A DNA stretch of 64,000 bases, from positions 1 through 64,000 of the forward strand of contig SECP01000042.1 of assembly GCA_004193285.1 (NCBI GenBank), given 5' to 3'. Origin of the DNA: Myxococcales bacterium. GTDB lineage: Bacteria; Myxococcota_A; Polyangia; Polyangiales; Polyangiaceae. Position numbers and translations under genes: made by a program. The notes under the pieces are model-generated. The model searched no databases and was not told where the DNA came from. It saw only the letters and a program-made list of their open reading frames with translations. Each line of letters begins with the position of its first letter. The first letter of the stretch is position 1. Below, piece after piece: positions 22,863 to 32,521 of this stretch.

Positions 22863-23545
22863 ACCGTCAGCTTGTAGCCGAACCCGTACACCGTGAGGAT
22901 GTGCTCCGGCTTGTCCGGGCTCCGCTCCACCTTGCGGCGCAGCTTCACGATGAAGTTATCGATGGTGCGGTTGGTCGGCGTCGCCTCCAGGCCCCAGATC
23001 TTGTTCAAGATCTCGTCCCGACTCACAGGCTGCCCGGCGCGCTCGTGGAGCAACCGCAAGAGCTCCACCTCGTAAAAGGAGAGCGACTCGCTCGTCGAGC
23101 CGCGCTGCACCGTGTGGGCCGACAGATTGACGAGCGCCTCGCCAATGGTGATCGACTGAACCTCCGCGCGAGGCTGAGTGCGCCGGAAAATCGCGCGGAT
23201 GCGGGCCACCAGCTCGCCTACGCTGAAAGGCTTGGTGACGTAGTCGTCCGCCCCGGCGTCCAGCCCGCGGATCTTGTCGGCCTCCTGACTCTTGGCCGTC
23301 AGCATCAGGATCGGCACGACGCCGTCACTGCGCCGAATCTCTTGGCAGACCTGATAGCCGTTGATGTCCGGCAGCATCAGGTCCAACAAAATGGCGTGCG
23401 GGCGCTCGGTCTTTGCGAGAGCGACGCCTTCGCGTCCAGTCCCGCAAGTGAGCACCCGAAAGCCTTCGAACTCCAGGGCGTCCTTCAGGCCGAGGGCGAG
23501 CTGAGGCTCGTCCTCGACGACTAGGATGGTCTTCTTGGCGTCCAT
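22859..23545 (-). CDS. OmpR/PhoB-type response regulator (orphan)
   Basis: A 228-aa two-component regulator. Receiver domain (residues 1-120): acidic pocket VVEDE, phospho-acceptor Asp in ILLDLMLPDINGYQ, Thr in MLTAKS, Lys in DDYVTKPFSVGEL. DNA-binding winged helix (about 130-228): LSFYEVELLRLLHERAGQPVS, RDEILNKIWG, TPTNRTIDNFIVKLRRKVE and ILTVYGFGYKLTV. All key residues are present. No histidine kinase gene lies nearby, so its partner must be elsewhere. It sits between an M23 peptidase (overlapping stops) and a VWA lipoprotein on the same strand. Targets unknown. Confidence 0.93.
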   Translation of the reverse strand: MDAKKTILVVEDEPQLALGLKDALEFEGFRVLTCGTGREGVALAKTERPHAILLDLMLPDINGYQVCQEIRRSDGVVPILMLTAKSQEADKIRGLDAGADDYVTKPFSVGELVARIRAIFRRTQPRAEVQSITIGEALVNLSAHTVQRGSTSESLSFYEVELLRLLHERAGQPVSRDEILNKIWGLEATPTNRTIDNFIVKLRRKVERSPDKPEHILTVYGFGYKLTV

Positions 23546-23606
23546 GCTGCGGGCGGCCGCATCTTACGGCACACCCGCAGCCTAGCCCAAGCCAGACTCG
23601 GCCCTC

Positions 23607-26045
23607 TTACTGCGAACCGAGCGAAGCGCCCAAGCACGCAACCAGAGCGATCGCGCCCTTCGCCGGCGTGTTGTCGCCGATGAAGCGCAGCAGGCGCTTG
23701 CTGTCCGCGGAGCAGTCCGCGACCAACGTGGGGTTACCGACCTGGGGCTCGTTCGGAGCCGCATTGACGTAGCAGTAGCCAGGCGTCGTCGGCGGTACCG
23801 GGTTGTTCTGACAGTCTTGGAGCTGAGCGCCCTCGAGCTGCCCGATCTCGCAGGTGCAGAACTGCTCGCACGGCGTCTGGCCGGTGCCGTTGCCGCAGGT
23901 CTGAGATGCCCGCAGCTTGTTGAGCACCGCTTCGCGCAGCTGCGGGCGATCTTCCACCGACTGACGGTTGGTGTTCGCGTCGCACCCGCAGGCGCCGTTG
24001 CTCGGCGGGGCGGCTTCGATGACGGCGCATGGCACCTGGCCGGGCTCCAAGCCGCCCTGGGCCATCTCAGTGTCGTTCGGCACGAGCGGGCGCGGGAGGC
24101 ACTTGCCCTTGAGCGCTTCCTTCAAGCGGTCGATGATCGCCTTGACGGCCGGGTTGTAGCCGTAGTCCGGCTTCGCCTTGTTATCCACGACCTTGGGGCA
24201 GATGGAGGCGACGATCGAGTTGTCCTTGTACTCGCGAAGGACCTGCAGGTGACGCGTGCCCGGGTAGGCTTTCGCGAAGTGCTGGGTGATGGTCGGCGCG
24301 CCGCCGCCGGGGGGCTGGCAAAGCGGCCGGTTGAAGCCGAGCTCCGTCATGAAGCAATCGCAGCCCTTGCCCTCCGCCTCGCGAGCTTCCGTACAATCCA
24401 CCGGAGCGGAAAGCGGGAAGATGCACGCGTACTGAAGGTCGTTGTTCCCCATGTTCAACTGCTCGTGGCCGTTGATGGGGTTGGCAGTCGGGTTCGTGGA
24501 GTCCGCGCCGACGAGCGCGGCATTGACCACCGGGTTGGTGCCGGTACGCGGATTCGGCGTCTCGATCATCAGCGGATCCGTCGGGGCGACGGGCGCGTCA
24601 TTCGTGTCCGCGTTGGGGTTGCCGAGGATCACGTCCCAGCGGCCGGCGGTCTCCAGCTGAGCCTCGGTCATGTAGCGGAGCGTGTCCGGCGTACCGAGGG
24701 TCTCCTCGTCCGCGATGTCTTGCCAGGGGACGCCGACGATACCGGCGAGGAAGACGAGACCTTGGTCGCGCGGGGCAGTGCCGTCCGTCGTCGTGTAGAG
24801 CGGATTGGCGACCAGCGTGCGGTTGCGCAGGGGGACGAGCTTGTCCCGCAAGCCGCTGGAGTAGCGGCTGGTCGGGTAGAGGAGCTCGAAGCCGAAGCGG
24901 CGCTTCTGCTGCCAGCAGCGCAGGTTCGGAGAGTCGTCTTCCGCGGCCAGGGTTGCGCCCTTGACGCACTCGGAATCCGCTTTGAGCGACGGGCAACCGG
25001 AGCGCTCCGCGCCTTCACCGCAGGACTGGCAGCACGCGTCGTTCGGGTTGGCGAGGCACTGCGAGGTCGACCGGTACATGGTCGGCGTCTTGCCCGGTTG
25101 GGGAGTGCGGGCGATGAGCCAGCCGTAACCCTCGTCCACGATCGAGCAGTCGTTCTCGTCCGACAGCATGATCACGGCGACGAGCGAGTCCGGACGGAGG
25201 AAGGCCGCGCGCTGAGCGAGCACGGTCGCGTCCACGCCCGTGACCGCCGAGAGCGAGGTGTTCGTGTCTACCGCCACGCCGGACGGGGGCTCGGGATCGA
25301 TGAGGAAGCGATACCAAGCTTCCAGCGAGGCTTCGTAGCCGCAGCCGCCTTCGCCCGAGCTCGCCACCATGTCCGTGAACTTGGCGATGAAGGCCTCGCC
25401 TGCCGAGTCACCCTTCGGGGTGTACTTGGGGGGATCCGTGGTGTCCCATTTCAGGAAGCCGTTGCCGTCGTACGGGACGATGGGGTCGCCGTTCGGCGCC
25501 GCCATGCGGATGGACCCGAGGAGGCGGGCGTGATCGTCGTCCGTCGGCTTGGTGCAGACGTCCCCCGAGCCGCTGGCGCCGTGTGAGCCCAAGCTCGAGG
25601 TGACGACGCCGACGTGAATGTCCTTGATCGGGTTGAACTCCGGCGCGCTGCCCGTGGGGCAGTCCGGCGCGTTCGCCATCACCGAGATGCCGTCCTTCTC
25701 CTGCGCCTCGCTGCAGTTGTCCTGCGCCGTGCACGGACGAACGCAAAGCGGGGTGATGAGGCGCTCCACCAAGAGGGGCACCGCGTCCGCCAAGATGGCC
25801 TGCTTGTCGGCCATCGAGATGGAGTTGTCGATCATGAAGAGCAGGTCGATCTTGTCGACCGCGGTCTGCCGGATCTCGTCCACGTAGACGTTGCTCGTCC
25901 GGGGGACAGCGGGGGCTACGGGGCGATCGAGACAGCCACCGGTGACGGCCGCGCCGCCGACCATGACGGCCAGCCCGGCGAGGCCCGCCCGCAGCAGCGA
26001 CCAGGCGCTGCGCTGGGACGGGGACGAGTTGCGCTTCAGCATCAT
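23607..26045 (-). CDS. VWA-domain lipoprotein (paralogue 1)
   Basis: An 812-aa predicted lipoprotein with signal peptide to GGC38 (VTGGC lipobox) after a basic start (MMLKRNSSPSQR). Soon after the lipid anchor is a von Willebrand A-type metal site: DLLFMIDNSISM with D-x-S-x-S (D73, S75, S77). A second part of the VWA fold includes AVIMLSDENDCSI. The remaining 600 residues are Cys- and Pro-rich, with conserved segments PGTRHLQVLREYKDNSIVASICPKV and Cys clusters near the C-terminus (CGCDANTNR, CEQFCTCEIG). A strong AAGGAG site precedes the two ATGs. The neighbouring gene at 26382 encodes a clear paralogue. Likely a surface adhesin or cell-contact protein; that role is inferred. Confidence 0.82.
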   Translation of the reverse strand: MMLKRNSSPSQRSAWSLLRAGLAGLAVMVGGAAVTGGCLDRPVAPAVPRTSNVYVDEIRQTAVDKIDLLFMIDNSISMADKQAILADAVPLLVERLITPLCVRPCTAQDNCSEAQEKDGISVMANAPDCPTGSAPEFNPIKDIHVGVVTSSLGSHGASGSGDVCTKPTDDDHARLLGSIRMAAPNGDPIVPYDGNGFLKWDTTDPPKYTPKGDSAGEAFIAKFTDMVASSGEGGCGYEASLEAWYRFLIDPEPPSGVAVDTNTSLSAVTGVDATVLAQRAAFLRPDSLVAVIMLSDENDCSIVDEGYGWLIARTPQPGKTPTMYRSTSQCLANPNDACCQSCGEGAERSGCPSLKADSECVKGATLAAEDDSPNLRCWQQKRRFGFELLYPTSRYSSGLRDKLVPLRNRTLVANPLYTTTDGTAPRDQGLVFLAGIVGVPWQDIADEETLGTPDTLRYMTEAQLETAGRWDVILGNPNADTNDAPVAPTDPLMIETPNPRTGTNPVVNAALVGADSTNPTANPINGHEQLNMGNNDLQYACIFPLSAPVDCTEAREAEGKGCDCFMTELGFNRPLCQPPGGGAPTITQHFAKAYPGTRHLQVLREYKDNSIVASICPKVVDNKAKPDYGYNPAVKAIIDRLKEALKGKCLPRPLVPNDTEMAQGGLEPGQVPCAVIEAAPPSNGACGCDANTNRQSVEDRPQLREAVLNKLRASQTCGNGTGQTPCEQFCTCEIGQLEGAQLQDCQNNPVPPTTPGYCYVNAAPNEPQVGNPTLVADCSADSKRLLRFIGDNTPAKGAIALVACLGASLGSQ

Positions 26046-26381
26046 TGGAAGAACTCCTTGAGTGGACCGACTACCGACAGGTCAGACCTTGCACCGGCTG
26101 ACCCGCGGAATAGAGCTAGATTGCGGCAGCCTGACGCCCAGGGGGCGCGCGGCGGAGCGGAGGTTACGGGGCCGCGAGCCAATTTGTCAACGCTGCGAAA
26201 CCGCAGGAACAAAGCACAAACGGGCGCCGGCATGCGGGTCGCGAAGGAGCAACCAGTATGCCAACACTGAAACCGCGAATTTCGAGCTGACGGCCTGAGC
26301 CGAGTGGCAACGCGGTTGGCAGCCGAGTGGCCGCTCGCCAACCGCGGTCACGCTCTCAGCACGCTGCGGGCGCGGGGTAGG
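26046..26381. other. 336-bp gap between the two VWA lipoprotein genes
   Basis: No credible gene. A 10-bp perfect stem CGCGGTTGGC/GCCAACCGCG (26311-26320 with 26337-26346, 16-base loop) lies 36 bases past the stop of the 26382 gene on the minus strand without a U-run. The left part must carry the promoter of the 23607-26045 gene. Confidence 0.5.
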
Positions 26382-28664
26382 TCAATGTAGGGTCGCTCCC
26401 AGGCAGGCGATGACGGCGGTCGCTCCCGGACGCGGGGTGTCCTTGCCAACGAAGCGCAGGAGCTGTTTCTTCCCCTCCTCACAGTTGGCGACCAGATCCG
26501 CGTTGCCGCTCGGGGAATCGCCGAACGGGTGCACGTAGCAGTAGCCCGGGACGTCCGGCCCCTGCACATCGTTCAGGCACTGCGTGAGCGCGTCGCCGGT
26601 GGACTGCGCTAGCTCGCACAAGCAAAGCGACTCGCAGGCCGGCTTGTTCGGCGCGTCGCATTCGAGTCGACCCTTGAGCCGGCTTCGAACGAGCGCGGAC
26701 GCTTCGGTGGAGGCCGGTGAGCGGCTCTGCAGCTCACAGCTGCACGCGCCGCCTTGCGGCACCGCGGCGGCCTCGACGACGACGCACGGTAGCTCGCCGC
26801 TCGCGTTGCTGGCGACCGCGAGCGGGCGCGGCAAGCAGCGGCCGCTCAGCACGTCGCGCAGGCGGTCCACGAGGGCGTCCACGGCGGGCTCGTAGCCGTA
26901 GCCCGGCTGACCCTTTTCCTGAACCTTCGGACAAATGGACGCCACGATCGCGGCGTCCCCAATGCCCTTGAGCACCTCCAGGGGACGAAGGCCGGGGTAC
27001 GCCTTGCCGAAGTACTGCGTGGGCTCCGCGGGCCCGCCGCCGGGCGGCTGACACAGGGGGCTGTTGCTCGCCAGATCCCCAGGGGCATTCACTGGATCCT
27101 CCTCGCTGGGCGGACGGCAATCGCAGCGCCCATCCGCTGCGCAGGGCTGCGGGTCCAGCGCGAACGTGCACGCCAGCTGCAGGTCCGTCCCGTTCGGTTT
27201 TTGCTCATGACCGTTGATCGCGTTTTGGCGCGGGTTCGTGGACGTCTCCGGCGCGATCGCGTCGCCCGTGATCGGATTCGTCCCGCTCCGCGGCGCGAGC
27301 GACTCGCGCATGAATGGGTCGCTGGGCGGCGTATTCGTGGCGGGGTCACCGACCAGCACGTCCCACCGTTTGCGCTCCGCGAGCTGGCGCGCGGTGAGGT
27401 AGCGAAGGCCGCCGCCGGTGAGGCTCGCGTCGTCCGCGATGTCTTGCCAAGGCACGCCGACGATCCCCGCGAGGTACACCAAACCGACGTCCCGACTGAC
27501 CCCGGTCGGACCGGGAGCGAACAAAGGATTGTCGACCAGCCCTCCCGTCGCGCGTGACGGCACCTTCTTCTGCGTGAGGCCGGCGATGTAGCGCGACGTC
27601 GGGTACAAGAAATCGTAGCCGAAGCGCCGCTTGTTCTCGAGGCAGCGCTGATTGAGCGCGTCTTCCTTCGAGCCGAGTCGCCCGCCAGCGGCCCCTTGGC
27701 AAACGGGGTCCGCGGTGTGCGCGATGCAGCCTTCCGGAGCGGCCGCGACGCAAGGCAGGCAGCAAGGATCGTTCGGGTCTTTGGCGCAGGCCGAGTTGCC
27801 GCGCCACATGAAGCTGTCGTTGTGCGTATCGGCGGCCATGTGACCCCAGCCGTCGTCGCGAATGGAGCAGTCGTTTTCGTCCGTCAGCATCATGATCGCT
27901 ACCAGCGAGTCCGGTCGCAAGAATGCCTGACGCTGCGCGAGCAGCGCTTCGTCGACGCCCATCGCGACCGTTTGCTCGTTCGGAGGAGCTCCGGTGACGA
28001 CGAGCGCGGCCGGCGGCGCGGGATCGATCAGAAAGCGGTACCAGGCCTCCAGTGAAGCTTCGTAGCCGCACCCGTCCTCGTAGGCGCTCTTCACCATTTC
28101 GGCGAAATCCGTGCCGAGCCTCTGCGCATTCGTTTCGCCGGGAGGATTGAGCTTGCCGTCCGGATCCCACGCTAAAAAGCCGCTCCCCTGGTAGCTGGTC
28201 AGGCCGGTGCGGACACTGGGCAGCAGCATCGCTCGGTCGTCCGGATGCCCTGCATCGCCGGGAGAACAGAAGGAGTTGCGCGCGCCGTGAGCGCCGAGGC
28301 TAGAGGTGATGACGGCCACGTGAATGTCGCGGACGGCGCGAAACTCCGGCTGCATTCCCGGCGGGCACTTCTCGTCCACACTTCCGCGAGCTTGGACCAT
28401 GCCGTTGCCAACGCAGCGCGGCACGACGAGGCGGTCCACGAGCTGAGGCACCGCCTCGGCCAGGAGCCGCTGCTTGTCGCCCATGGATTGCGAGTTGTCG
28501 ATCATGAAGAGGAGATCGAGCTTGTCGATCACCTCCGTCCGGATCGGCTCCACATACAGATTGCTCGTGCGCGGCTCGGTGGGGACGACCGGGCGGTCGA
28601 GGCACGCCGACGCCAGCACGGAGATGCAACCGCTCACACCCGTCAACAGCAAGGCCCTACGCAT
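26382..28664 (-). CDS. VWA-domain lipoprotein (paralogue 2)
   Basis: A 760-aa predicted lipoprotein: MRRALLLTGVSGCISVLASAC with lipidated Cys21, then LDRPVVPTEPRTSNLYVEPIR, nearly the same as paralogue 1 (LDRPVAPAVPRTSNVYVDEIR). The VWA metal site DLLFMIDNSQSMGDKQ (D56, S58, S60) and AIMMLTDENDCSI are conserved. Other shared blocks include GLRPLEVLKGIGDAAIVASICPKV and GRCLPRPLAV, with the Cys cluster CESLCLCELAQ at the C-terminus. Start chosen at ATG 28664 (ribosome-binding site GGAGTG). The two genes are tandem copies that have diverged throughout, not a recent duplication. Each has its own promoter region. Function likely surface binding; unproven. Confidence 0.82.
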   Translation of the reverse strand: MRRALLLTGVSGCISVLASACLDRPVVPTEPRTSNLYVEPIRTEVIDKLDLLFMIDNSQSMGDKQRLLAEAVPQLVDRLVVPRCVGNGMVQARGSVDEKCPPGMQPEFRAVRDIHVAVITSSLGAHGARNSFCSPGDAGHPDDRAMLLPSVRTGLTSYQGSGFLAWDPDGKLNPPGETNAQRLGTDFAEMVKSAYEDGCGYEASLEAWYRFLIDPAPPAALVVTGAPPNEQTVAMGVDEALLAQRQAFLRPDSLVAIMMLTDENDCSIRDDGWGHMAADTHNDSFMWRGNSACAKDPNDPCCLPCVAAAPEGCIAHTADPVCQGAAGGRLGSKEDALNQRCLENKRRFGYDFLYPTSRYIAGLTQKKVPSRATGGLVDNPLFAPGPTGVSRDVGLVYLAGIVGVPWQDIADDASLTGGGLRYLTARQLAERKRWDVLVGDPATNTPPSDPFMRESLAPRSGTNPITGDAIAPETSTNPRQNAINGHEQKPNGTDLQLACTFALDPQPCAADGRCDCRPPSEEDPVNAPGDLASNSPLCQPPGGGPAEPTQYFGKAYPGLRPLEVLKGIGDAAIVASICPKVQEKGQPGYGYEPAVDALVDRLRDVLSGRCLPRPLAVASNASGELPCVVVEAAAVPQGGACSCELQSRSPASTEASALVRSRLKGRLECDAPNKPACESLCLCELAQSTGDALTQCLNDVQGPDVPGYCYVHPFGDSPSGNADLVANCEEGKKQLLRFVGKDTPRPGATAVIACLGATLH

Positions 28665-28729
28665 CGCTCCACACTCCTTGCCCACCACTCAGCAAGGCGC
28701 GTGCCGTAAAAAAACGCGGGTTTTCTGGA

Positions 28730-30733
28730 CTAGCTCACGGCTTCTTCTGCAACCGTGCCGTCAACCTCGGTGGCTTCGGCAACTGCAGTTGCCGGCTGCG
28801 CGCGCCGGGCGAAGGCTTCGCGCAGCGCCTGCAGGTGCCGCTGGGTCACGCCCGGCACCGCCAAGATCGCTTCGTCCGTTGCCTCTTTCAGCGCCGCTAC
28901 GGAGCCGAGCGTCTTCAGCAAGGAAGTGCGCGTCTTCGGACCGATGCCCACGATGCTGTCCAGCTCCGACTCGAAGCGGCGCCGCTTGCCGACTTTGGTG
29001 CGCCCGCGGTTCGAGAAGCGGTGCGCTTCGTCGCGCGCGCGCGCCAGCAAGAACAGCTCCGGGCTGTTCGGACGAAGCGGGATCGGATTCTTCTGCCCCG
29101 GCAGGTAGACGCGGTCCACCAGCTTGTCCCCCGCGACGTTTTCCTTCTCCTTCGCGAGACCGACGATGCACAGGTCGTGCAAGCCCAGGTCGTGCGCGGC
29201 GGCGAGCGCCACCCCGAGCTGGCCTCGTCCGCCGTCGACCACGAACAGGTCCGGCAGCTGCCATTCGTTTTCCACCTCGGCCGGCGCCGCTTCCGCGGCT
29301 TCGGCTTCGGCCTTCTGTTTCGCCAATTTGCCGCGCCGAAAGCGGCGCGACAGCACCTCGAACATGGCGCCGTAGTCATCCCCCTCCCCCACCGTGCGGA
29401 CGATGTACGAGCGGTAGCGCTTCTTGTCCGGTTGCCCGTCGAGGAGCGCGACCACCGCGCCGACCGTATCCGCTCCGCCCAGGTGCGAGATGTCCACGCA
29501 TTCGATGCGGCGTGGCAAAGTCGGGAGCCGGAGCCGTTCCTGCACGCGCGCGAGGCGTTGGTCGATGTCGTCCGCGGCGCGGCGCTTTTCTTCGAAGGCG
29601 TGCTTGGCGTTGTCGCTCGCCATCTCCAACAGGGCCCGCCGGGGTCCGCGGGCGGGCGCTAGTACCTCCACCTTGGTGCGACGGCTGTCGACCACCTCCG
29701 CCCGGCGTTCCATCAACCATTCCGCGACGCCGTCTACGCCTTCGGGCAAGGTCGGCACGATGATCTCGTCCGGCACGTGCGCTTCGCCGGAGCCGCCCTC
29801 GCCGTAGTGCTCGCGGAGGAAGGTGCTCACTACTTCGTCGTCCGGCAGCTCGACGCCCTTGAGCGAGAAAGTCGCGGTGTCCACCATCCGGCCGTGACGC
29901 ACGACCATCACGCACAGCTCCGTCAGGTCACCCTCGCGGTAGATGCCGAGGACGTCTTGATCGCGGTCGCTCACCACGACCACCCGCTGCGCTTCTCGCG
30001 CCGACTGCACCGCCGCGAGCTGGTCGCGGTAGATGGTGGCGAGCTCGAACTCCAAGCTCTGGCTCGCCACCCTCATGCGCTCTTGCAGCTCGCGCGTGAG
30101 CTCATCGTGGCGGCCGGCCATGAACAGGTCCACCGCGCCCACTTGCTGCGCGTAAAGAGCCTTGTCGATGTCCAAGACGCAAGGCGCTAGGCAGCGCTGA
30201 ATCTGATACTGCAGGCAAGGCCGTTTGCGGCTCCCGAGCTCGCGGTCCGTGCACGTGCGGAGCTTGAAATGCTTTTCGACCAGGTTGAGCGTGCGCCGCG
30301 CGGCCGTGGCGGAATGATACGGCCCGTAGTACGTCGCGCCGTCTTTCTTCGGCTTGCGCACCAGCTCGAGCCGCGGATAAGCGTGCTCGCGCGACAAACG
30401 CAGGCTGAGGAACTCCTTGTCGTCCCGCAGCTTCACGTTGTAGCGAGGCTTCCGCTCCTTGATGAGGCTGTTCTCGAGGACGGCCGCCTCCTTCTCGGTG
30501 GCGGTGACGATGGTCTCGAGGTCCTCCGCGTGGCGCCGCAAAAAGGGGATGAAAGCGCGCACGTCGCTCCCCCCTTCCTGGAAGTAGCTGCGCACGCGCG
30601 AGCGCAAGCTCTTCGCCTTACCGACGTACAGCACCGCCCCGTGCTTGTCCTTGAAGAGGTAGCAGCCCGGCTGCACCGGCAGCAGCGCCAGCTTCTGCGC
30701 CAGCGCGTTGGGGGCGTGCTCGTCCGAGGGCAT
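28730..30733 (-). CDS. uvrC: Excinuclease ABC subunit C
   Basis: A 667-aa nuclease subunit of nucleotide excision repair that makes both incisions after UvrA/UvrB find a lesion. It begins with the GIY-YIG domain (PGCYLFKDKHGAVLYVGKAK, residues about 22-41) followed by RERKPRYNVKLRDDKEF-type elements. Then come the Cys-rich LQYQIQRCLAPCV, the UvrB-binding-like region and the UvrC RNase H-like domain (ECVDISHLGG, DLFVVDGGRGQL). A C-terminal helix-hairpin-helix pair (SIVGIGPKTRTSLLKTLGS, LAVPGVTQRHLQALREAF) closes it. Start at ATG 30733; upstream frame is an overlap artefact of the divergent VanW gene. The Glu/Ala-rich insert near KAEAEAAEAAPAEVENEW and the tail make it longer than the E. coli enzyme. 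Confidence 0.96.
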   Translation of the reverse strand: MPSDEHAPNALAQKLALLPVQPGCYLFKDKHGAVLYVGKAKSLRSRVRSYFQEGGSDVRAFIPFLRRHAEDLETIVTATEKEAAVLENSLIKERKPRYNVKLRDDKEFLSLRLSREHAYPRLELVRKPKKDGATYYGPYHSATAARRTLNLVEKHFKLRTCTDRELGSRKRPCLQYQIQRCLAPCVLDIDKALYAQQVGAVDLFMAGRHDELTRELQERMRVASQSLEFELATIYRDQLAAVQSAREAQRVVVVSDRDQDVLGIYREGDLTELCVMVVRHGRMVDTATFSLKGVELPDDEVVSTFLREHYGEGGSGEAHVPDEIIVPTLPEGVDGVAEWLMERRAEVVDSRRTKVEVLAPARGPRRALLEMASDNAKHAFEEKRRAADDIDQRLARVQERLRLPTLPRRIECVDISHLGGADTVGAVVALLDGQPDKKRYRSYIVRTVGEGDDYGAMFEVLSRRFRRGKLAKQKAEAEAAEAAPAEVENEWQLPDLFVVDGGRGQLGVALAAAHDLGLHDLCIVGLAKEKENVAGDKLVDRVYLPGQKNPIPLRPNSPELFLLARARDEAHRFSNRGRTKVGKRRRFESELDSIVGIGPKTRTSLLKTLGSVAALKEATDEAILAVPGVTQRHLQALREAFARRAQPATAVAEATEVDGTVAEEAVS

Positions 30734-30757
30734 CGACGGTGTTATACGACAGCGCAC

Positions 30758-32398
30758 GTGAAGCGCCTCGCCGAGCTCGTCAAGCTGCCCAGGAGCAGGA
30801 ATGTGCTGTCGATCGCGGTAGCGGTGGTGGCCGGGCTCGCAGCCGGCCTCGTGCTCCTCCCGCGCGCTCCCGGCCCCGGCGAAAGCGACGAGCCCCTCCC
30901 GGAGCTGGCCTTCCTCGGCCAAAAGCTGAACGCCGACGACACCGCGGCCAAGCAGGCCCTGGAACGAGCGCGCCGTTACGTCGCCGGCAAGCTCACGCTG
31001 GAATTGCCGGACGGCACCAAGCGAGACGTTTACCTGGGCGAAATTGGTGCGGAAATCGACAAGGTTCGGCTTGCGAACCTGGTCCGACACGCCAAAGACC
31101 GCACCAGCGTGCTCGTGCGCGGGTTTCGCGCGGCCGGGCAGACCGGTCCCCTCACCTTGCCGGTTCCGGTTTCGCTCAACGGGCCGCGCGCGGCAGCTGC
31201 GCTCGGCCGCCTCAAGGACGAGACGGACCGGGTGCCCGCTGACGCGCGCATGGACCTGGAGGCGCGCAAGATGGTTCCGGAGGTGATGGGCCGCCTGCTG
31301 GACATCGACGGCTCGATGCTCGCCATCGAAACCGCGCTGGCGCGGGGGGAGCGCTCCGCGAAGCTCGCCTACCTGGAGCGGCGCCCGCGCCGGATCGCCG
31401 CCGAGCTCGGCAAGGTGGAGCTGGACAGCGTGCTCGGCTTCTTCGAAACGAACTACGACCGCTCGGAGCGAATGCAGGCCCGCACCTACAATCTCCGGCT
31501 CGCCGCCTCCAAGCTGGACGGCACCGTGCTTCTGCCGGGCGAGGAGTTCGACTTCAACGACATCGTCGGCCCGCGCGACGAGGCCAACGGCTACAAGGTG
31601 GCCACCGTCATCGCGGAGGGCGAGCTGGTCGACGGCATTGGCGGCGGAACCTGCCAAATTTCGGGCACCCTGCACGGCGCCGCCTTTTTCGCCGGGCTAG
31701 GCATCGTCGAGCGCTACCCGCACACCCGGCCGAGCTCGTATATCAAGATGGGTCTAGACGCGACGGTGGTGTACCCGACCATCAACTTCCGTCTAAAAAA
31801 CCCCTTTCCATTCCCCGTCGTCCTGCATGAAACGGTGAAAAATGGCGTCGTGCGCGCGGAAATCCTCGGCCCCAAGCGCACCCGTACCGTCACCCTCATT
31901 CGCCGCATCGACGCGGCCATTCCGTACGACGAGGTAGAGCGGCCAGACAAAGCTCTGCCGAACGGCGTCCGCCGACTCGGGCAGCGCGGCGTGGCTGGCT
32001 TCAAGCTCCGCCGGTACCGGATCGTGCGAGACGGCGCCCACGCGGTCCGGGAGCGCTGGGACGACACCTATCCGCCCACGTCCCAGATCGTTCGGGTCGG
32101 CACCGGGGACATGGCCAAGGACAGCGTGAAGGCCGAGGACGACAAGCACGCCGAGTACGTCGCGGACGAGCTCCTGGTCGTGACGCAGGGCGAAAGCGAC
32201 TCGGAGGAGCCCGGGGCCGAGCGCACCGTGGTGATGCGGGAGTCGCGGGAGGCCGGCCGTTTCGGCGAAAAGGGCTGGACCGAAGCGGCGGGGATGCCCT
32301 TCTGGGAGAGCCGACCGAAGACCGAGGAAAGCTCGGACGCCGCCGGGCCGGGCAGCCCTGAAGCCGCGAAAACGAAGAAGAAAAAGGCGAAAGGCTAG
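30758..32398 (+). CDS. VanW-family envelope protein with peptidoglycan-binding-like region
   Basis: A 546-aa protein from the GTG at 30758: an N-terminal signal anchor (VLSIAVAVVAGLAAGLVLL) puts the rest outside the inner membrane. Residues about 60-240 form a region like the domain that precedes VanW in related proteins. The VanW domain itself spans about 245-390: RTYNLRLAASKLDGTVLLPGEEFDFND, GIGGGTCQISGTLHGAA, RYPHTRPSSYIKMGLDATV and the closing NPFPFPVV. The C-terminal 100 residues are Glu/Asp-rich and charged. VanW is linked to glycopeptide resistance in some bacteria, but its biochemical role is unknown. Divergent from uvrC across only 24 bases, so the two promoters must overlap the coding ends. 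Confidence 0.85.
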   Translation: MKRLAELVKLPRSRNVLSIAVAVVAGLAAGLVLLPRAPGPGESDEPLPELAFLGQKLNADDTAAKQALERARRYVAGKLTLELPDGTKRDVYLGEIGAEIDKVRLANLVRHAKDRTSVLVRGFRAAGQTGPLTLPVPVSLNGPRAAAALGRLKDETDRVPADARMDLEARKMVPEVMGRLLDIDGSMLAIETALARGERSAKLAYLERRPRRIAAELGKVELDSVLGFFETNYDRSERMQARTYNLRLAASKLDGTVLLPGEEFDFNDIVGPRDEANGYKVATVIAEGELVDGIGGGTCQISGTLHGAAFFAGLGIVERYPHTRPSSYIKMGLDATVVYPTINFRLKNPFPFPVVLHETVKNGVVRAEILGPKRTRTVTLIRRIDAAIPYDEVERPDKALPNGVRRLGQRGVAGFKLRRYRIVRDGAHAVRERWDDTYPPTSQIVRVGTGDMAKDSVKAEDDKHAEYVADELLVVTQGESDSEEPGAERTVVMRESREAGRFGEKGWTEAAGMPFWESRPKTEESSDAAGPGSPEAAKTKKKKAKG

Positions 32399-32494
32399 CC
32401 TGGCGGAACGCGGGCTTGACGAGCGGCCCGATGTGGGCGAAGAAGCCGGCCGCGGAGAGGGCGCCGACCGGCCGCCCTGGTAGAAACCGCCCGA

Positions 32495-32510
32495 TACCGG
32501 CTGGCCGGTA
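32495..32510. promoter_or_regulatory. Palindrome upstream of a TetR gene, probable operator
   Basis: TACCGG (32495-32500) and CCGGTA (32505-32510) form a perfect inverted repeat around CTGG, ending 11 bases before the TetR ATG. The position and form suit autorepression. Confidence 0.55.
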
Positions 32511-32521
32511 CATTGAAAAAC

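Noticed and set aside
23817..25586. 590-residue plus-strand frame opposite the first VWA lipoprotein
   Set aside because: Antisense frame produced by high GC at third positions; Arg/Val/Ala-rich without any motif.
30734..31675. Upstream extension of the uvrC frame to about 980 residues
   Set aside because: That part is antisense to the VanW gene and lacks UvrC similarity; the GIY-YIG domain begins right after ATG 30733.
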